Shown: positions 38,448 to 48,078 of the stretch, one piece after another
Position numbering within the stretch: position 1 is the first letter of the stretch
How the letters are laid out: each line of letters opens with the position of its first letter
Assembly (NCBI GenBank): GCA_937877515.1
Contig: CALFIX010000038.1
Location: 1 to 64,000, forward strand
DNA from: an uncultured Treponema sp.
Lineage (GTDB): Bacteria > Spirochaetota > Spirochaetia > Treponematales > Treponemataceae
Direction: 5' to 3'
Length of the DNA: 64,000 bases
Translations under genes and position numbers: made by a program
Notes under the pieces: generated by a model
What the model was told of the DNA's origin: nothing
The model's input: only the letters and a program-made list of their open reading frames with translations
Database searches by the model: none

Positions 38448-40100
38448 TTAATAATGGAATGAAGAGCCGCCTATAAACTCTCTGATTATGGACTGGCTTG
38501 GAACAGCTGTTGCCGGAATTGTAGAGAAATAACTTAAGAAGTTTAGAAGTCTGCTTGCTTCTCCATATTCTTTTTGAAGAGGTGTAACACATCTTAAAAG
38601 AGGCTCTGCATAAACTTTAAGAACAGGAAGTTCATAGTCCAGTGCAGTATTAAGCATTGCATCTGCATTGTTTTGGAACGGGAAAATATGAAGCCTTTCG
38701 CCTTTTTGAACATTATCCCACATGCTTATTGTTGCAGCTGCATCCTTTCCGCGGAATTGAGAATCGCGCACAATGCGTCTGATTAAACGATTGTCGCTTG
38801 TTGCGATGCGGTTGTGATCATCCAAGTTAAGCTGTGTCAGAGCTGAAAGATAAATCTTAAATTTCTTTTCTTGAGGAATTAAAGGTGTAAGCTTGTCGTT
38901 TAAGCCATGAATTCCTTCCATAACGAGAATATCGTTTGGTCCTAAGCTCATTGTGTCGCCTTTAAAGTGTCGTTTACCTTCGTGGAAGTCGTAGCTCGGA
39001 ACCTCTATTGTCTTGCCGGCAAACAAGTCCAGGAGGTTCTGGTTTATAAGCTCCACATCGAGTGCTTCAAGACATTCGTAGTCATATTCGCCTTTTTCGT
39101 TTTTAGGAGTCTGTTCACGACCAACGTAGTAGCAGTCAAGGCTTATGACTTTTGGCTTGTATCCTATTGCCTGCAGTTGAAGTGCAAGTTTTTTGCTGGT
39201 TGTTGTTTTTCCGCTTGACGAAGGACCAGCAATTAAGACTACACGTGCTGTTCCCCTTTGGTGAATCTGATCTGCAATATCTGCCATGCACTTAACTTGT
39301 AAGGTTTCTGTTGTGTCAATAAACTCATCTACAGTACGATCGTGTATAAGCTGATTTAGGGAAGCCGCACTTGTAACTCCAAGCCTTTTACCCCAGTCTT
39401 TGTAGCGTTTGTAGATTTCAAAAAGCTTCGGCTGATCTTCAAACGGAGGAAGCTTTGCCGGATCCGTATGAGTTGGGAATCTTAAAAGAAAACCTTCATG
39501 ATATGGCATAAGGTCAAAAATATCTAAGGCTCCTGTTGTGCTTACAAGAGGACCAAAGTAGAGGTCTGTAAAGCCTTCCAGAGAGTTTACCTGAACTCTT
39601 GAAGGACTTCTGTAGTTCAATTGTTTACGAGTTTCTACAAGACCAAGTTCTTCAAATAAAGTGCAGGCTTCTTTGTATGAAATAAAATGATTTTCTATAA
39701 TCTTGTCTTCGTCTACAATGCGCTGCATTTCCGCTTTTAGCGCATTAACAGCCGTTGGGTCTAAAGCATTCCCCGTATCTAATGTGTAATAGTAGCCGTA
39801 ACCTAAGCTGTGACCTACCAAAAGATGGGAGTCTGGGTAAATGTTATGACATGCAACTGCCAGAATAAAGCAAAGTGACCTTCTGTAAATACTTGCGCCT
39901 TCTGCTGAGTCTTCATAAACGGGTTCTAACTGTGCAGAAATATTTACTACACCGTCTAAAGAGCAAATTTCATTGTTTACTTTTACAGCAACGATTTTTT
40001 TGCCTTCTTGGGAAATACGATTTATTAACGTAAGAGGTCTAATTTCATTTTCAACTTCTATAGAAGTGTGGTCTGGAAAAGTTAATGTAATCTTCTTCAT
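38448..40100 (-). CDS. TGS-containing nucleoside (uridine) kinase-like protein
   Basis: The 550-residue protein has three parts: a TGS domain (about 1-60, beginning MKKITLTFPDHTSIEVENE), a threonyl-tRNA synthetase-like editing region (about 70-230), and a uridine kinase/phosphoribulokinase domain with P-loop GPSSSGKTT (292-300). ThrRS-like N-termini joined to uridine-kinase-like domains occur in clostridia and spirochaetes. Substrate is not established. The ATG at 40100 is chosen because a consensus promoter ends 7 nt before it; the next in-frame ATG upstream overlaps the -10 box. Confidence 0.88.
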   Translation of the reverse strand: MKKITLTFPDHTSIEVENEIRPLTLINRISQEGKKIVAVKVNNEICSLDGVVNISAQLEPVYEDSAEGASIYRRSLCFILAVACHNIYPDSHLLVGHSLGYGYYYTLDTGNALDPTAVNALKAEMQRIVDEDKIIENHFISYKEACTLFEELGLVETRKQLNYRSPSRVQVNSLEGFTDLYFGPLVSTTGALDIFDLMPYHEGFLLRFPTHTDPAKLPPFEDQPKLFEIYKRYKDWGKRLGVTSAASLNQLIHDRTVDEFIDTTETLQVKCMADIADQIHQRGTARVVLIAGPSSSGKTTTSKKLALQLQAIGYKPKVISLDCYYVGREQTPKNEKGEYDYECLEALDVELINQNLLDLFAGKTIEVPSYDFHEGKRHFKGDTMSLGPNDILVMEGIHGLNDKLTPLIPQEKKFKIYLSALTQLNLDDHNRIATSDNRLIRRIVRDSQFRGKDAAATISMWDNVQKGERLHIFPFQNNADAMLNTALDYELPVLKVYAEPLLRCVTPLQKEYGEASRLLNFLSYFSTIPATAVPSQSIIREFIGGSSFHY

Positions 40101-40107
40101 ACTATAC

Positions 40108-40136
40108 ATTATAACCCATGAATTTTGCTTTGACAA
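40108..40136 (-). promoter_or_regulatory. Promoter of TGS-nucleoside kinase (leaderless)
   Basis: Minus strand TTGTCA (40131-40136), 17 bp and a perfect TATAAT (40108-40113), then 7 nt to the ATG at 40100. Transcription should begin at the start codon. Confidence 0.75.
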
Positions 40137-40219
40137 ATATTTTGTTGAATTTGTAGTATAAAGAGAATTTTATGTACTGCTGAGATTGCTGACTGTTTTT
40201 TTACATAAACTAATTTGTT

Positions 40220-40939
40220 TTATTCAAATTGAATCAGTGCCTTAGTTATGTTTTCTGAATCAGATATTACTATGATTTTTTTATTTTCAATTTCTGCATA
40301 CTTTCCATAAATTTCTTCTCCGTTTTTTATTGCAGTTTTATATGTTATTCTGATTTTTGAGAAGTTTTGATTTTCATATACTTCGTCAGGTAATGTTTCT
40401 AATGCATAATCAATGTAGATTAGGTTATGTACATGATTGTTAAAATCAAAATCACTTTTTCTAAGTTCAATTTTCTTTTCTAAAATAAAGTCTGAAGGAA
40501 TTTGAATTTTATCCAGCTTAGATTCTTCAAATATGGATTTATTTTCCGGCTGATATTTTTCCAGGAGTTCCTTTTCAATTTTACATAATCTTTGAGCCTT
40601 AATGTCAAATAAAACCCAGCGAGTTGTTCCCTTAATGCAGAGCCTGTCATTTTTGTATAAAGCAAAGTTTCTTACTGCTACAAGCGGAGACTGCAGCTGT
40701 TCAGCCCATGTTTCAATTTTTATTTTATCCGAATAAAGAGGGTATTCATTTACCTCTATTTTCCACTCCGTCAGAACCCAGGCATTGGTTGTTCCGTCAT
40801 ATTTAAATACACTGTCTCCTGCTGAATCTGAATGGCGGTTTCCAAGGTTTTCAAAAATTCTTAAAATTCCAAATATGCTTAGTCTTCCGTCTTTTCCAAA
40901 ATCTTCAATTACTGTTTTATATTCTTCTGAAAAAATCAT
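40220..40939 (-). CDS. Acyl-ACP thioesterase (FatA/FatB type)
   Basis: The 239-residue hotdog-fold enzyme releases fatty acids from acyl carrier protein. N-terminal WAEQLQSPLVAVRNF and ARNFALY-type strands and the C-terminal DFDFNNHVHN segment hold the conserved Asn and His. Two hotdog repeats fill the length. A GGGAG ribosome site precedes the ATG. In an organism with plsC nearby it may set membrane chain length, but the physiological role is inferred. A TTGAAC-17-TATAAT promoter lies at 40968-40996. Confidence 0.85.
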   Translation of the reverse strand: MIFSEEYKTVIEDFGKDGRLSIFGILRIFENLGNRHSDSAGDSVFKYDGTTNAWVLTEWKIEVNEYPLYSDKIKIETWAEQLQSPLVAVRNFALYKNDRLCIKGTTRWVLFDIKAQRLCKIEKELLEKYQPENKSIFEESKLDKIQIPSDFILEKKIELRKSDFDFNNHVHNLIYIDYALETLPDEVYENQNFSKIRITYKTAIKNGEEIYGKYAEIENKKIIVISDSENITKALIQFE

Positions 40940-40967
40940 TTTTAAATTTCTCCCTGTAATGAAAAAA

Positions 40968-40996
40968 ATTATATATTAGAACTGAATTTGGTTCAA
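40968..40996 (-). promoter_or_regulatory. Promoter of acyl-ACP thioesterase
   Basis: Minus strand TTGAAC (40991-40996), 17 bp spacer and TATAAT (40968-40973). It leaves a ~22 nt leader with a GGGAG ribosome site. Confidence 0.7.
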
Positions 40997-41077
40997 TGTT
41001 TTTATTGTTCTGAGCATTTTTAAATGTCGTTAAAAGGCTGCACCTTGTAATATTAATCATTTAAAATCTGGTACTAG

Positions 41078-41106
41078 ATGACATACAATGCGATAAATGC
41101 TATACT
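41078..41106 (+). promoter_or_regulatory. Candidate promoter of DEAD-box helicase gene
   Basis: ATGACA (41078-41083), 17 bp spacer and TATACT (41101-41106). A short leader with AGGA follows before the ATG at 41135. Confidence 0.5.
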
Positions 41107-41134
41107 TTGCAAACTATTTCTTTTAGGATACAAC

Positions 41135-42802
41135 ATGAATTTTACAGAATTAACTTTGAATGAAGCACTTCTTGAGGGAATTAAAGATGCAGGTTATGTT
41201 TCTTGTACACCTGTTCAGGAGGAAGTGTTAAAGGCATCTTTGGAAGGCAAGGATCTTTACGTTCAGTCTCAGACTGGAACTGGAAAAACAGCGGCATATC
41301 TTATTTCAGTTATTCAGGAGCTTTTAACTCGTGAAGCAGCTGTCGGTAAAAAAGCACTTGTCATGGTGCCGACACGGGAACTTGCCGTTCAGGTTCAGGA
41401 AGAGGCAGAAAAGCTTCTTAAGGCAACAAGTTTAAAATGCGACAGTTTTTATGGTGGTGTAGGCTACGACAAACAGGTTGCTTCGTTAAAGCGCGGCGTT
41501 GACATTATGATTGGAACTCCCGGCCGTGTTTTAGATTTAAACGAAGGAAACCAGATGCAGATGGACGATGTTGAGTTCCTCGTTATAGACGAAGCAGACA
41601 GAATGTTTGACATGGGATTTTACCCGGATTTACGCCGCCTTATAAAAGTTCTTCCTGCATGCGAAAAAAGGCAGACAATGCTTTTTAGTGCAACATTAAA
41701 CAGCTACGTAAAAAATTTAGCCTGGGAATACACACGTAACCCAGAGGAAATTACAATTGCTCAGGAAAATATTACAGTTGATGAAATAGACCAGCTTCTG
41801 TTCCATGTTTCCAGCAGCGACAAGATGCGTCTTCTTTTAGGAATAATTCAAAACGAGAAACCAGAAAGCCTTATCGTGTTCTGCAATACAAAGCGCAGTT
41901 GTGAGGTTGTTGCAAAACGCCTTCGCATAAACGGCATTGAATCAGAATTCATTATTGGAGACCTTCCTCAGAAAAAGCGTCTTTCCATAATGGAAAGCTT
42001 TAAGAGCGGAAAGGTTAAGTGCCTTGTTGCAACAGATGTTGCTGCCCGTGGAATTGACGTAAATGATTTGGCGATGGTTATAAATTTTGACTTACCTAAT
42101 GAGGTTGAAAACTATGTTCACCGCATTGGACGTACAGCCCGTGCCGGTAAAAAAGGAAAGGCTTATACTTTCTGCAGCGAGCAGGACGTTTATTCTCTTC
42201 CTTCGATTGAACGCTACATAGAGAAGCAGATTCCAAGTCAAGTTGCGGATGAAACTCTTTTTGCAGAGGACAAGAGTAAGGACGTTTACATAAAGTTAGA
42301 CTCGTACCATGAAGAATATAACGACAAAAGTGATTTCGGTCGTAAAAGAAAATCTGAATACGATAAAACTCATTCCTTCCGTGGCGGACGCTCCTCTAAC
42401 GGAAAACGCAGTCCTAAAGGTGATGCAGGCCGTTATGACAATGGCGGACGCTATGACACAACTCGTGGCAATGGACGCTATTCAATCCGAAACGAAGAGA
42501 GAAGCAAGGACTACAAGAGGGACAGACGTGTCTTTAGTGCCGAAGAAGAGTCTCTTCTTGCAACAATGAGTACGGAGGAAAGAATGGCCCTTTACCGCGA
42601 AAGGTTTTCAGGAAAAGGTATCCAGGCTTCATCTGCTTCATCTTCAAAAAACGGCGGAAAAAAGGCTTTCTCTAAATCAAAGAAAAATGCAAAGGCACAG
42701 AAAGCTTCTTCTAAAAAGCAGGTTCCTTCCAAAAAGCAAAATGCTTCTTCAGAGAAGAAAGGCTTCTTGAGTGCAATAAAGGCATTCTTTAGCGGAAAGT
42801 AA
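41135..42802 (+). CDS. DEAD-box RNA helicase
   Basis: The 555-residue protein has the full helicase core: Q motif (VSCTPVQEEVL), Walker A QTGTGKT, DEAD box VIDEADRMFDMGF, SATL, ARGIDV and HRIGRTARAG. The C-terminal ~190 residues are basic and low-complexity: Gly/Arg repeats, then Lys/Ser/Ala-rich blocks ending EKKGFLSAIKAFFSGK, likely RNA-binding. It is probably involved in mRNA decay or ribosome assembly at low temperature. The start is the ATG with AGGA upstream; a longer in-frame start is not supported. Confidence 0.92.
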   Translation: MNFTELTLNEALLEGIKDAGYVSCTPVQEEVLKASLEGKDLYVQSQTGTGKTAAYLISVIQELLTREAAVGKKALVMVPTRELAVQVQEEAEKLLKATSLKCDSFYGGVGYDKQVASLKRGVDIMIGTPGRVLDLNEGNQMQMDDVEFLVIDEADRMFDMGFYPDLRRLIKVLPACEKRQTMLFSATLNSYVKNLAWEYTRNPEEITIAQENITVDEIDQLLFHVSSSDKMRLLLGIIQNEKPESLIVFCNTKRSCEVVAKRLRINGIESEFIIGDLPQKKRLSIMESFKSGKVKCLVATDVAARGIDVNDLAMVINFDLPNEVENYVHRIGRTARAGKKGKAYTFCSEQDVYSLPSIERYIEKQIPSQVADETLFAEDKSKDVYIKLDSYHEEYNDKSDFGRKRKSEYDKTHSFRGGRSSNGKRSPKGDAGRYDNGGRYDTTRGNGRYSIRNEERSKDYKRDRRVFSAEEESLLATMSTEERMALYRERFSGKGIQASSASSSKNGGKKAFSKSKKNAKAQKASSKKQVPSKKQNASSEKKGFLSAIKAFFSGK

Positions 42803-42915
42803 TTTCTCTGGCGTTATATTGAATCAGGTGCATGGCTTGTCTTTTGAAGGATGAATCACTTCTGTGCCTGATATTTGCATCGAAAACTCATTCAAAATAG
42901 GGAGATAAATTTTTT

Positions 42916-44556
42916 ATGATTACAGTAACAGATTTAACGTTAAAATTTTCAGAAAAGCCTCTGTTCAAGGACGTAAACTTAAAGTTTATAAAGGGAAACT
43001 GCTACGGCATAATTGGTGCAAACGGAGCTGGAAAGTCAACTTTCCTGAAAGTTCTTTCAGGAGAGCAGGAGTATGACTCAGGAAGCGTAAGCATTTCTTC
43101 CGGAGAGCGTATGGCAAAGTTAAGTCAGGATCACTTTGCTTTTGACCAATATTCCGTAAAGGAAACCGTAAAGATGGGTTTCCCGAAGCTTTATGAACTT
43201 GAAAAAGCAAAGGACGCCATCTACGAGAAGCCTGATTTTTCTGAGGAAGACGGAATTAAAGCCGCAGAAATGGAAGCGGAATACGGAGAGCTTGGCGGCT
43301 ACGAGGCTGAAAACCAGATTGAGCAGATGCTATCTGGCCTCGGTCTTGAAGAAGAATTCCACGACAGAATGATGGCAGACCTTGACGAAGGTCAGAAGGT
43401 CCGCGTTCTTCTGGCACAGTCACTTTTTGGAAATCCAGACATCCTTTTACTTGACGAACCTACAAACGGTCTTGACCTTGAAAGCATTGCATGGCTTGAA
43501 AACTTTCTTATTGAATTTGAAAACTGCGTAATTGTCGTTAGCCACGACCGTCACTTTTTGAATGCAATCTGTACATACATCTGCGACATAGATTACGGAA
43601 AGATTACACAGTTTACCGGTAACTACGACTTCTGGTATCACATGAGCCAGATAATGCAGAAGCAGGCAAAAGACGAAAAGAAAAAGCGTGAAGATAAAAT
43701 GGCAGAGCTTAAGACGTTTATCGCCCGCTTTGCAAGTAACGTTTCTAAAGCCGGTCAGGCATCAAGCCGTAAGAAAGTGCTTGAAAAGCTTGAGCTTGAA
43801 GAGCTTCCTGTTACAAGCAGAAAATTCCCTTACGTTCATTTCCAGGCAGACCGCGAAATCGGAAACTTTGTACTTACCGCAGAAGACATTAACTCAAAAG
43901 ACTCAGAAGGAAACGTTCTCTTAGACAACTTTAGCCTTACAGTGCACCCGGGAGAAAAAGTTGCCTTTGTTGGAATGGAGCACAATTCCATTACAAGTTT
44001 CTTTGACATAATTTCAGGTGATGTTCCTTGTGAAGGCGCCACTATAAACTGGGGGCAGACTACAAGCCACACTTACATGGGACGCGATAATTCAAAATAT
44101 TTTTCTAACGACTTAAACATTACCGAATGGCTTAAGCAGTATTCAAAGGAGCAGGATGATGCCTATGTCCGCGGATTTTTAGGACGCATGCTTTTTACAG
44201 GAGATGAAAGCCTAAAGCCTGTAAAAGTTCTCTCCGGTGGAGAAAAGGTTCGCTGTATGTTAAGCAAGATGATGCTTAGCGGTGCAAACGTTTTGATTTT
44301 AGACGACCCTACAAATCACCTGGACCTTGAAAGCATAGAAAGCCTAAACCAGGGACTTACTCGTTTTAGTGGAGTTGTTTTGTTTTCAAGCCACGACCAC
44401 GAGTTTATAAGCACAATTGCAAACCGCATTGTAGAAATTACTCCAAAAGGCATTATTGACCGCATGATGAACTTTGACGACTACTTAAAGGACGAACAGG
44501 TTAAGCAGTTAAGAAAAGATGCCTATGCTGGAACTGGTCGCAAGATAAGATTTTAG
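42916..44556 (+). CDS. ABC-F protein, YbiT-like, with degenerate second ATP site
   Basis: The 546-residue soluble twin-ATPase belongs to ABC-F and aligns with E. coli YbiT. NBD1 has Walker A GANGAGKST (34-42), Walker B LLLDEPTNGLD with catalytic Glu181, and signature region LDEGQKVR. In NBD2 the Walker A position reads GMEHNSITS (353-361), so the Lys is Ile359; Walker B is LILDDPTNHLD with Asp464 in place of Glu; the signature LSGGEKVR is intact. So one composite ATP site should be intact and the other dead. ABC-F proteins act on ribosomes (translation control or antibiotic resistance). Confidence 0.9.
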   Translation: MITVTDLTLKFSEKPLFKDVNLKFIKGNCYGIIGANGAGKSTFLKVLSGEQEYDSGSVSISSGERMAKLSQDHFAFDQYSVKETVKMGFPKLYELEKAKDAIYEKPDFSEEDGIKAAEMEAEYGELGGYEAENQIEQMLSGLGLEEEFHDRMMADLDEGQKVRVLLAQSLFGNPDILLLDEPTNGLDLESIAWLENFLIEFENCVIVVSHDRHFLNAICTYICDIDYGKITQFTGNYDFWYHMSQIMQKQAKDEKKKREDKMAELKTFIARFASNVSKAGQASSRKKVLEKLELEELPVTSRKFPYVHFQADREIGNFVLTAEDINSKDSEGNVLLDNFSLTVHPGEKVAFVGMEHNSITSFFDIISGDVPCEGATINWGQTTSHTYMGRDNSKYFSNDLNITEWLKQYSKEQDDAYVRGFLGRMLFTGDESLKPVKVLSGGEKVRCMLSKMMLSGANVLILDDPTNHLDLESIESLNQGLTRFSGVVLFSSHDHEFISTIANRIVEITPKGIIDRMMNFDDYLKDEQVKQLRKDAYAGTGRKIRF

Positions 44557-44582
44557 TAAACTTACGCCCGTTACGAAGTAGC

Positions 44583-44650
44583 GGAACGCATTGGAGTGGT
44601 GGCAACGCCAGTCGCTTGCGACCGAAGCCACGAAAAGCGGGGAACTTGTT
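44583..44650. repeat. Modular GC-rich intergenic repeat, copy B
   Basis: It matches the repeat near the rRNA operon (466-545): ATTGGAG (44590-44596), ACCGAAGC (44621-44628), then AAAAGC and GGGGAAC. In the middle two small hairpins, GGTGGCAACGCC and GTCGCTTGCGAC, lie side by side. Much more GC-rich than its surroundings. Confidence 0.5.
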
Positions 44651-44709
44651 TTTTTTTACACAAAATAAAATTACACGTGAACAAAAGTGTAATTTTATTT
44701 TGTTTAACG
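44651..44709. terminator. Long perfect hairpin after ABC-F gene
   Basis: ACAAAATAAAATTACAC (44660-44676) and GTGTAATTTTATTTTGT (44687-44703) are a 17-bp perfect inverted repeat with a 10-base loop, preceded by a T run. It is probably a terminator, but the AT-rich stem differs from the other terminators here. Confidence 0.6.
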
Positions 44710-44760
44710 TAAAAACTTTACGTTTGTAAGTTGATTTCGTCCAATAAGAAAACGCTTCTG

Positions 44761-44789
44761 TTGAATAAACCCTGTAAAATGTGTATACT
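44761..44789 (+). promoter_or_regulatory. ileS promoter
   Basis: TTGAAT (44761-44766), 17 bp spacer and TATACT (44784-44789). A ~40 nt leader with a GGGG ribosome site follows. I see no T-box. Confidence 0.7.
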
Positions 44790-44836
44790 CCTTAGCAAAA
44801 TATTTTCTATAAAAAGCATTTCCAAAAGGGGATTTT

Positions 44837-47800
44837 ATGTACAAGGCAGTTGACCCAAAAGTTGAGTTTCCAAAGCAGGAAGAAGAAGTTTTAAAATTCT
44901 GGCAGGACAATGAAACATTTAAAAAGAGTCTTTCTCAGAGAGAGGGAGCAGAAGATTACGTATTTTACGACGGTCCTCCATTTGCAACAGGACTTCCACA
45001 CTTCGGACATTTTATTCCTTCTACAATAAAAGACATCATTCCGCGTTATCAGACTATGCGCGGTAAGCACGTAACTCGTCGTTTTGGATGGGACTGTCAT
45101 GGTCTTCCGGTAGAAAATTTGATTGAAAAGGAACTTGGCTTAAACTCTAAGCATGAAATAGAAGCGTATGGCGTTGCAAATTTTAACGACAAATGCCGTG
45201 CTTCTGTTTTAAAGTACACCGGTGAATGGCGTAAGACCATTACACGCATGGGACGCTGGGTAGACTTTGATAACGATTACAAAACCATGGAACCTGCTTA
45301 CATGGAAAGCATCTGGTGGGTTGTAAAAAGCTTGTGGGATAAGGGCCTGGTTTACGAAGGTCAGTACATTTTACCTTACTGTCCTCGCTGTGCAACCGTT
45401 CTGGCAACGCATGAAGTTGCCCAGGGCTATAAAGAAGTACAAGACCCGGCGGTAACAATTCGCTTTAAGGTAACAAAAGCTCCAAAGGCAATTGATGACC
45501 CGGAGATGACAAACGGAAAAACATACTTCCTTGCATGGACAACTACTCCATGGACACTTCCTAGCAACATGGCACTTTGCGTCGGACCTGACATTGACTA
45601 CGTAAAGATTTTAGATAAAGAAAGCGGTGATTACTACATTCTTGCAAAAGCCCGCCTCGGCGCATACTACAAGGATGAGGGTGCTTACGAAATTATCTAT
45701 ACACGCAAGGGAACAGATTTCTTAGGTGCTCATTACGAGCCTCTCTTCCCTTATTTTGCCCAGTATGAAGATCCTGCCGCATGTGCGGAAAAGAGTAAGC
45801 AGAAGTGTACGGACGGAGCATTCCGTGTTTTTGTTGACGGCTATGTTTCTACAGAAGACGGTACCGGTATCGTTCATAACGCAAATGGCTTTGGTGAAGA
45901 CGATAACCGTGTCATGAAGGGGAGCGGTATTCCTGTAGTTGCTCCAATTGACGCAGAGTGTAAGTTTACAAAAGAAGTTACAGATTACGCCGGTGTTTTT
46001 GTAAAGGATGCCGACAAGGACATTATCGCTCGCCTTAAGGCTGAAGGAAAGCTTGTAAAGCGCGAAACTGTTAATCACCAGTATCCGCATTGCTGGAGAT
46101 GTGGTTCTCCTTTAATTTACCGTGGTGTAGGAAGCTGGTTTGTCCGTGTTTCTGATGAACATGATAAGCTCTTAAAGGCAAACAGTCAGATTAAATGGCA
46201 GCCGTCTCACATAAAGGAAGGCCGCTTCGGTAAGTGGCTTGCAGGCGCACGTGACTGGGCAATCAGCCGTAACCGCTACTGGGGTAACCCTATTCCGATC
46301 TGGAAGTGTGAGGACAGTGAGTGTGCAGAAACTCTCTGTGTAGGAAGCCGTGAAGAGCTTAAAAATTTAAGCGGCGTTTACCCGGAAGACCTGCACAAGC
46401 ATTTTGTAGATAAAATTACCATTCCGTGTCCTAAGTGCGGAAAAACAATGCACCGCATTCCTGAAGTTCTCGACTGCTGGTTTGAAAGCGGTTCTATGCC
46501 TTATGCTCAGCAGCATTATCCGTTTGAAAACAAAGATAACTTTGAAAAGCTTTTCCCTGCAGACTTTATTTCTGAAGGTCTTGATCAGACCCGCGGATGG
46601 TTCTATTCGCTTACAGTTTTAGCCGCAGAGCTTTTTGATAAGCCTGCATTTAAAAACTGTGTGGTAAACGGAATTGTCTTAGCCGAAGACGGCCGCAAGA
46701 TGAGTAAGAGCTTAAGAAACTACACAGACCCTGTAGAAGCAATTAATAAGTTTGGAGCCGATGCAATCCGCCTTTTCCTTATGCACAGTGCTGTTGTTAA
46801 GGCTGATGAAATTCGTTATTCAGATGACGGCGTTAGAGAAATCTTAAAGAGCATTATTTTACCTCTCTGGAACAGTTACAGCTTCTTTGTTCAGTATGCA
46901 AACATTGACGGCGTTACATGTACGGGGCATGAGTTTGATGACCATCTTCCTGTAAATCCTTTAGACAGATGGCTTTTGTCTGTAAGCCAGAAGATGGTAA
47001 AGGATGTAATTAGTGCAATGGAAGATTATGACTTAAGTGCCGCAATTGACCCTTGGCTTAGTTTTATAGATCAGCTTAACAACTGGTACATTCGTCGTAA
47101 CCGCCGTCGCTTCTGGAAGAGCGGAAGTGACTCGGACAAGATGGAAGCCTATGGAACCTTGTACAGTGCATTAAAGACATTTACGCAGGTTGCCGCTCCG
47201 TTCATTCCGTTCCTAACAGAAACTATGTGGCAGAATCTTCGTACTCAGGAAGATAAGGAAAGCGTTCACCTTTGCGACTTCCCGACATACAATGAAAGAT
47301 TCCGTGACGAAGCCTTAGAGTTCCAGATGGCAACTGTTCAGAAAGCCGTAAGTATGGGACGAAGCTTACGCAATCAGTTTAACTTAAAGAACAGGCAGCC
47401 TCTCTTAAGTATAGCCCTTGTTACACGCAATGCCGAAGAAAAGAAAGTTTTAACTGATATGGAAGACACCATAAAGGAAGAACTTAACGTAAAAGAAGTT
47501 ATCTTCCACGAGAGGGAAGATGAGCTTGTTGAATACAAGGCAAAGGCAAACTTTAAGGTTCTCGGAAAGGTTTTAGGTCCTAAGATGAAGGCCGCTGCAG
47601 GAGAAATTCTAAAGCTTACAAATGAGCAGATTGCGGCAATCTTAGACGGACAGAAGCTAAGCATTACTGTTGACGGAACGGATGTTGAACTTAACACGGA
47701 AAGCGTAATCGTAGAACGCTTTGAAAAGGAAGACCTTAAGGTTTTAAATGACGGAACATTAACAGTCGGTCTGGATACAAAGATTACGGACGAGCTTAAA

Positions 47801-48052
47801 AAAGAAGGTTATGCCCGCGACCTTGTACGTGGAATTCAGAACCTTAGAAAAGAAAGCGGATTTGAAGTTACTGACCGCATAAATCTTACTGTTAGCGGAA
47901 GTGAAGAAGCCAAGAGTGCCTTTGAAATGTTTAAGGACTTTATCTCTGGAGAAACTTTAGCCTCCAGTGCTGCATGGGCTTCAGAGCTTAGCGGTGCCGT
48001 AAAGATAGAAGCTGATGATGTTACATGGTCTGTTAGCGTAAAAAAAGCATAA
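44837..48052 (+). CDS. ileS: Isoleucyl-tRNA synthetase, eukaryotic-type
   Basis: This class I synthetase of 1071 residues has the signature HFGH at 55-58 and KMSKS at 621-625. The overall length, the N-terminal segment DGPPFATGLPHFGHF and the absence of the C-terminal zinc finger of bacterial IleRS place it in the type 2 (eukaryotic-like) group, which is less sensitive to mupirocin. The editing domain is about 190-400. Single gene with its own promoter; lipoprotein gene follows after 26 bp. Confidence 0.95.
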   Translation: MYKAVDPKVEFPKQEEEVLKFWQDNETFKKSLSQREGAEDYVFYDGPPFATGLPHFGHFIPSTIKDIIPRYQTMRGKHVTRRFGWDCHGLPVENLIEKELGLNSKHEIEAYGVANFNDKCRASVLKYTGEWRKTITRMGRWVDFDNDYKTMEPAYMESIWWVVKSLWDKGLVYEGQYILPYCPRCATVLATHEVAQGYKEVQDPAVTIRFKVTKAPKAIDDPEMTNGKTYFLAWTTTPWTLPSNMALCVGPDIDYVKILDKESGDYYILAKARLGAYYKDEGAYEIIYTRKGTDFLGAHYEPLFPYFAQYEDPAACAEKSKQKCTDGAFRVFVDGYVSTEDGTGIVHNANGFGEDDNRVMKGSGIPVVAPIDAECKFTKEVTDYAGVFVKDADKDIIARLKAEGKLVKRETVNHQYPHCWRCGSPLIYRGVGSWFVRVSDEHDKLLKANSQIKWQPSHIKEGRFGKWLAGARDWAISRNRYWGNPIPIWKCEDSECAETLCVGSREELKNLSGVYPEDLHKHFVDKITIPCPKCGKTMHRIPEVLDCWFESGSMPYAQQHYPFENKDNFEKLFPADFISEGLDQTRGWFYSLTVLAAELFDKPAFKNCVVNGIVLAEDGRKMSKSLRNYTDPVEAINKFGADAIRLFLMHSAVVKADEIRYSDDGVREILKSIILPLWNSYSFFVQYANIDGVTCTGHEFDDHLPVNPLDRWLLSVSQKMVKDVISAMEDYDLSAAIDPWLSFIDQLNNWYIRRNRRRFWKSGSDSDKMEAYGTLYSALKTFTQVAAPFIPFLTETMWQNLRTQEDKESVHLCDFPTYNERFRDEALEFQMATVQKAVSMGRSLRNQFNLKNRQPLLSIALVTRNAEEKKVLTDMEDTIKEELNVKEVIFHEREDELVEYKAKANFKVLGKVLGPKMKAAAGEILKLTNEQIAAILDGQKLSITVDGTDVELNTESVIVERFEKEDLKVLNDGTLTVGLDTKITDELKKEGYARDLVRGIQNLRKESGFEVTDRINLTVSGSEEAKSAFEMFKDFISGETLASSAAWASELSGAVKIEADDVTWSVSVKKA

Positions 48053-48078
48053 TCTAAGGACAGAAGAGGAAAGTTTTT

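Noticed and set aside
44690..44836. T-box riboswitch before ileS
   Set aside because: The leader after the promoter is only ~40 nt and no T-box sequence is present.
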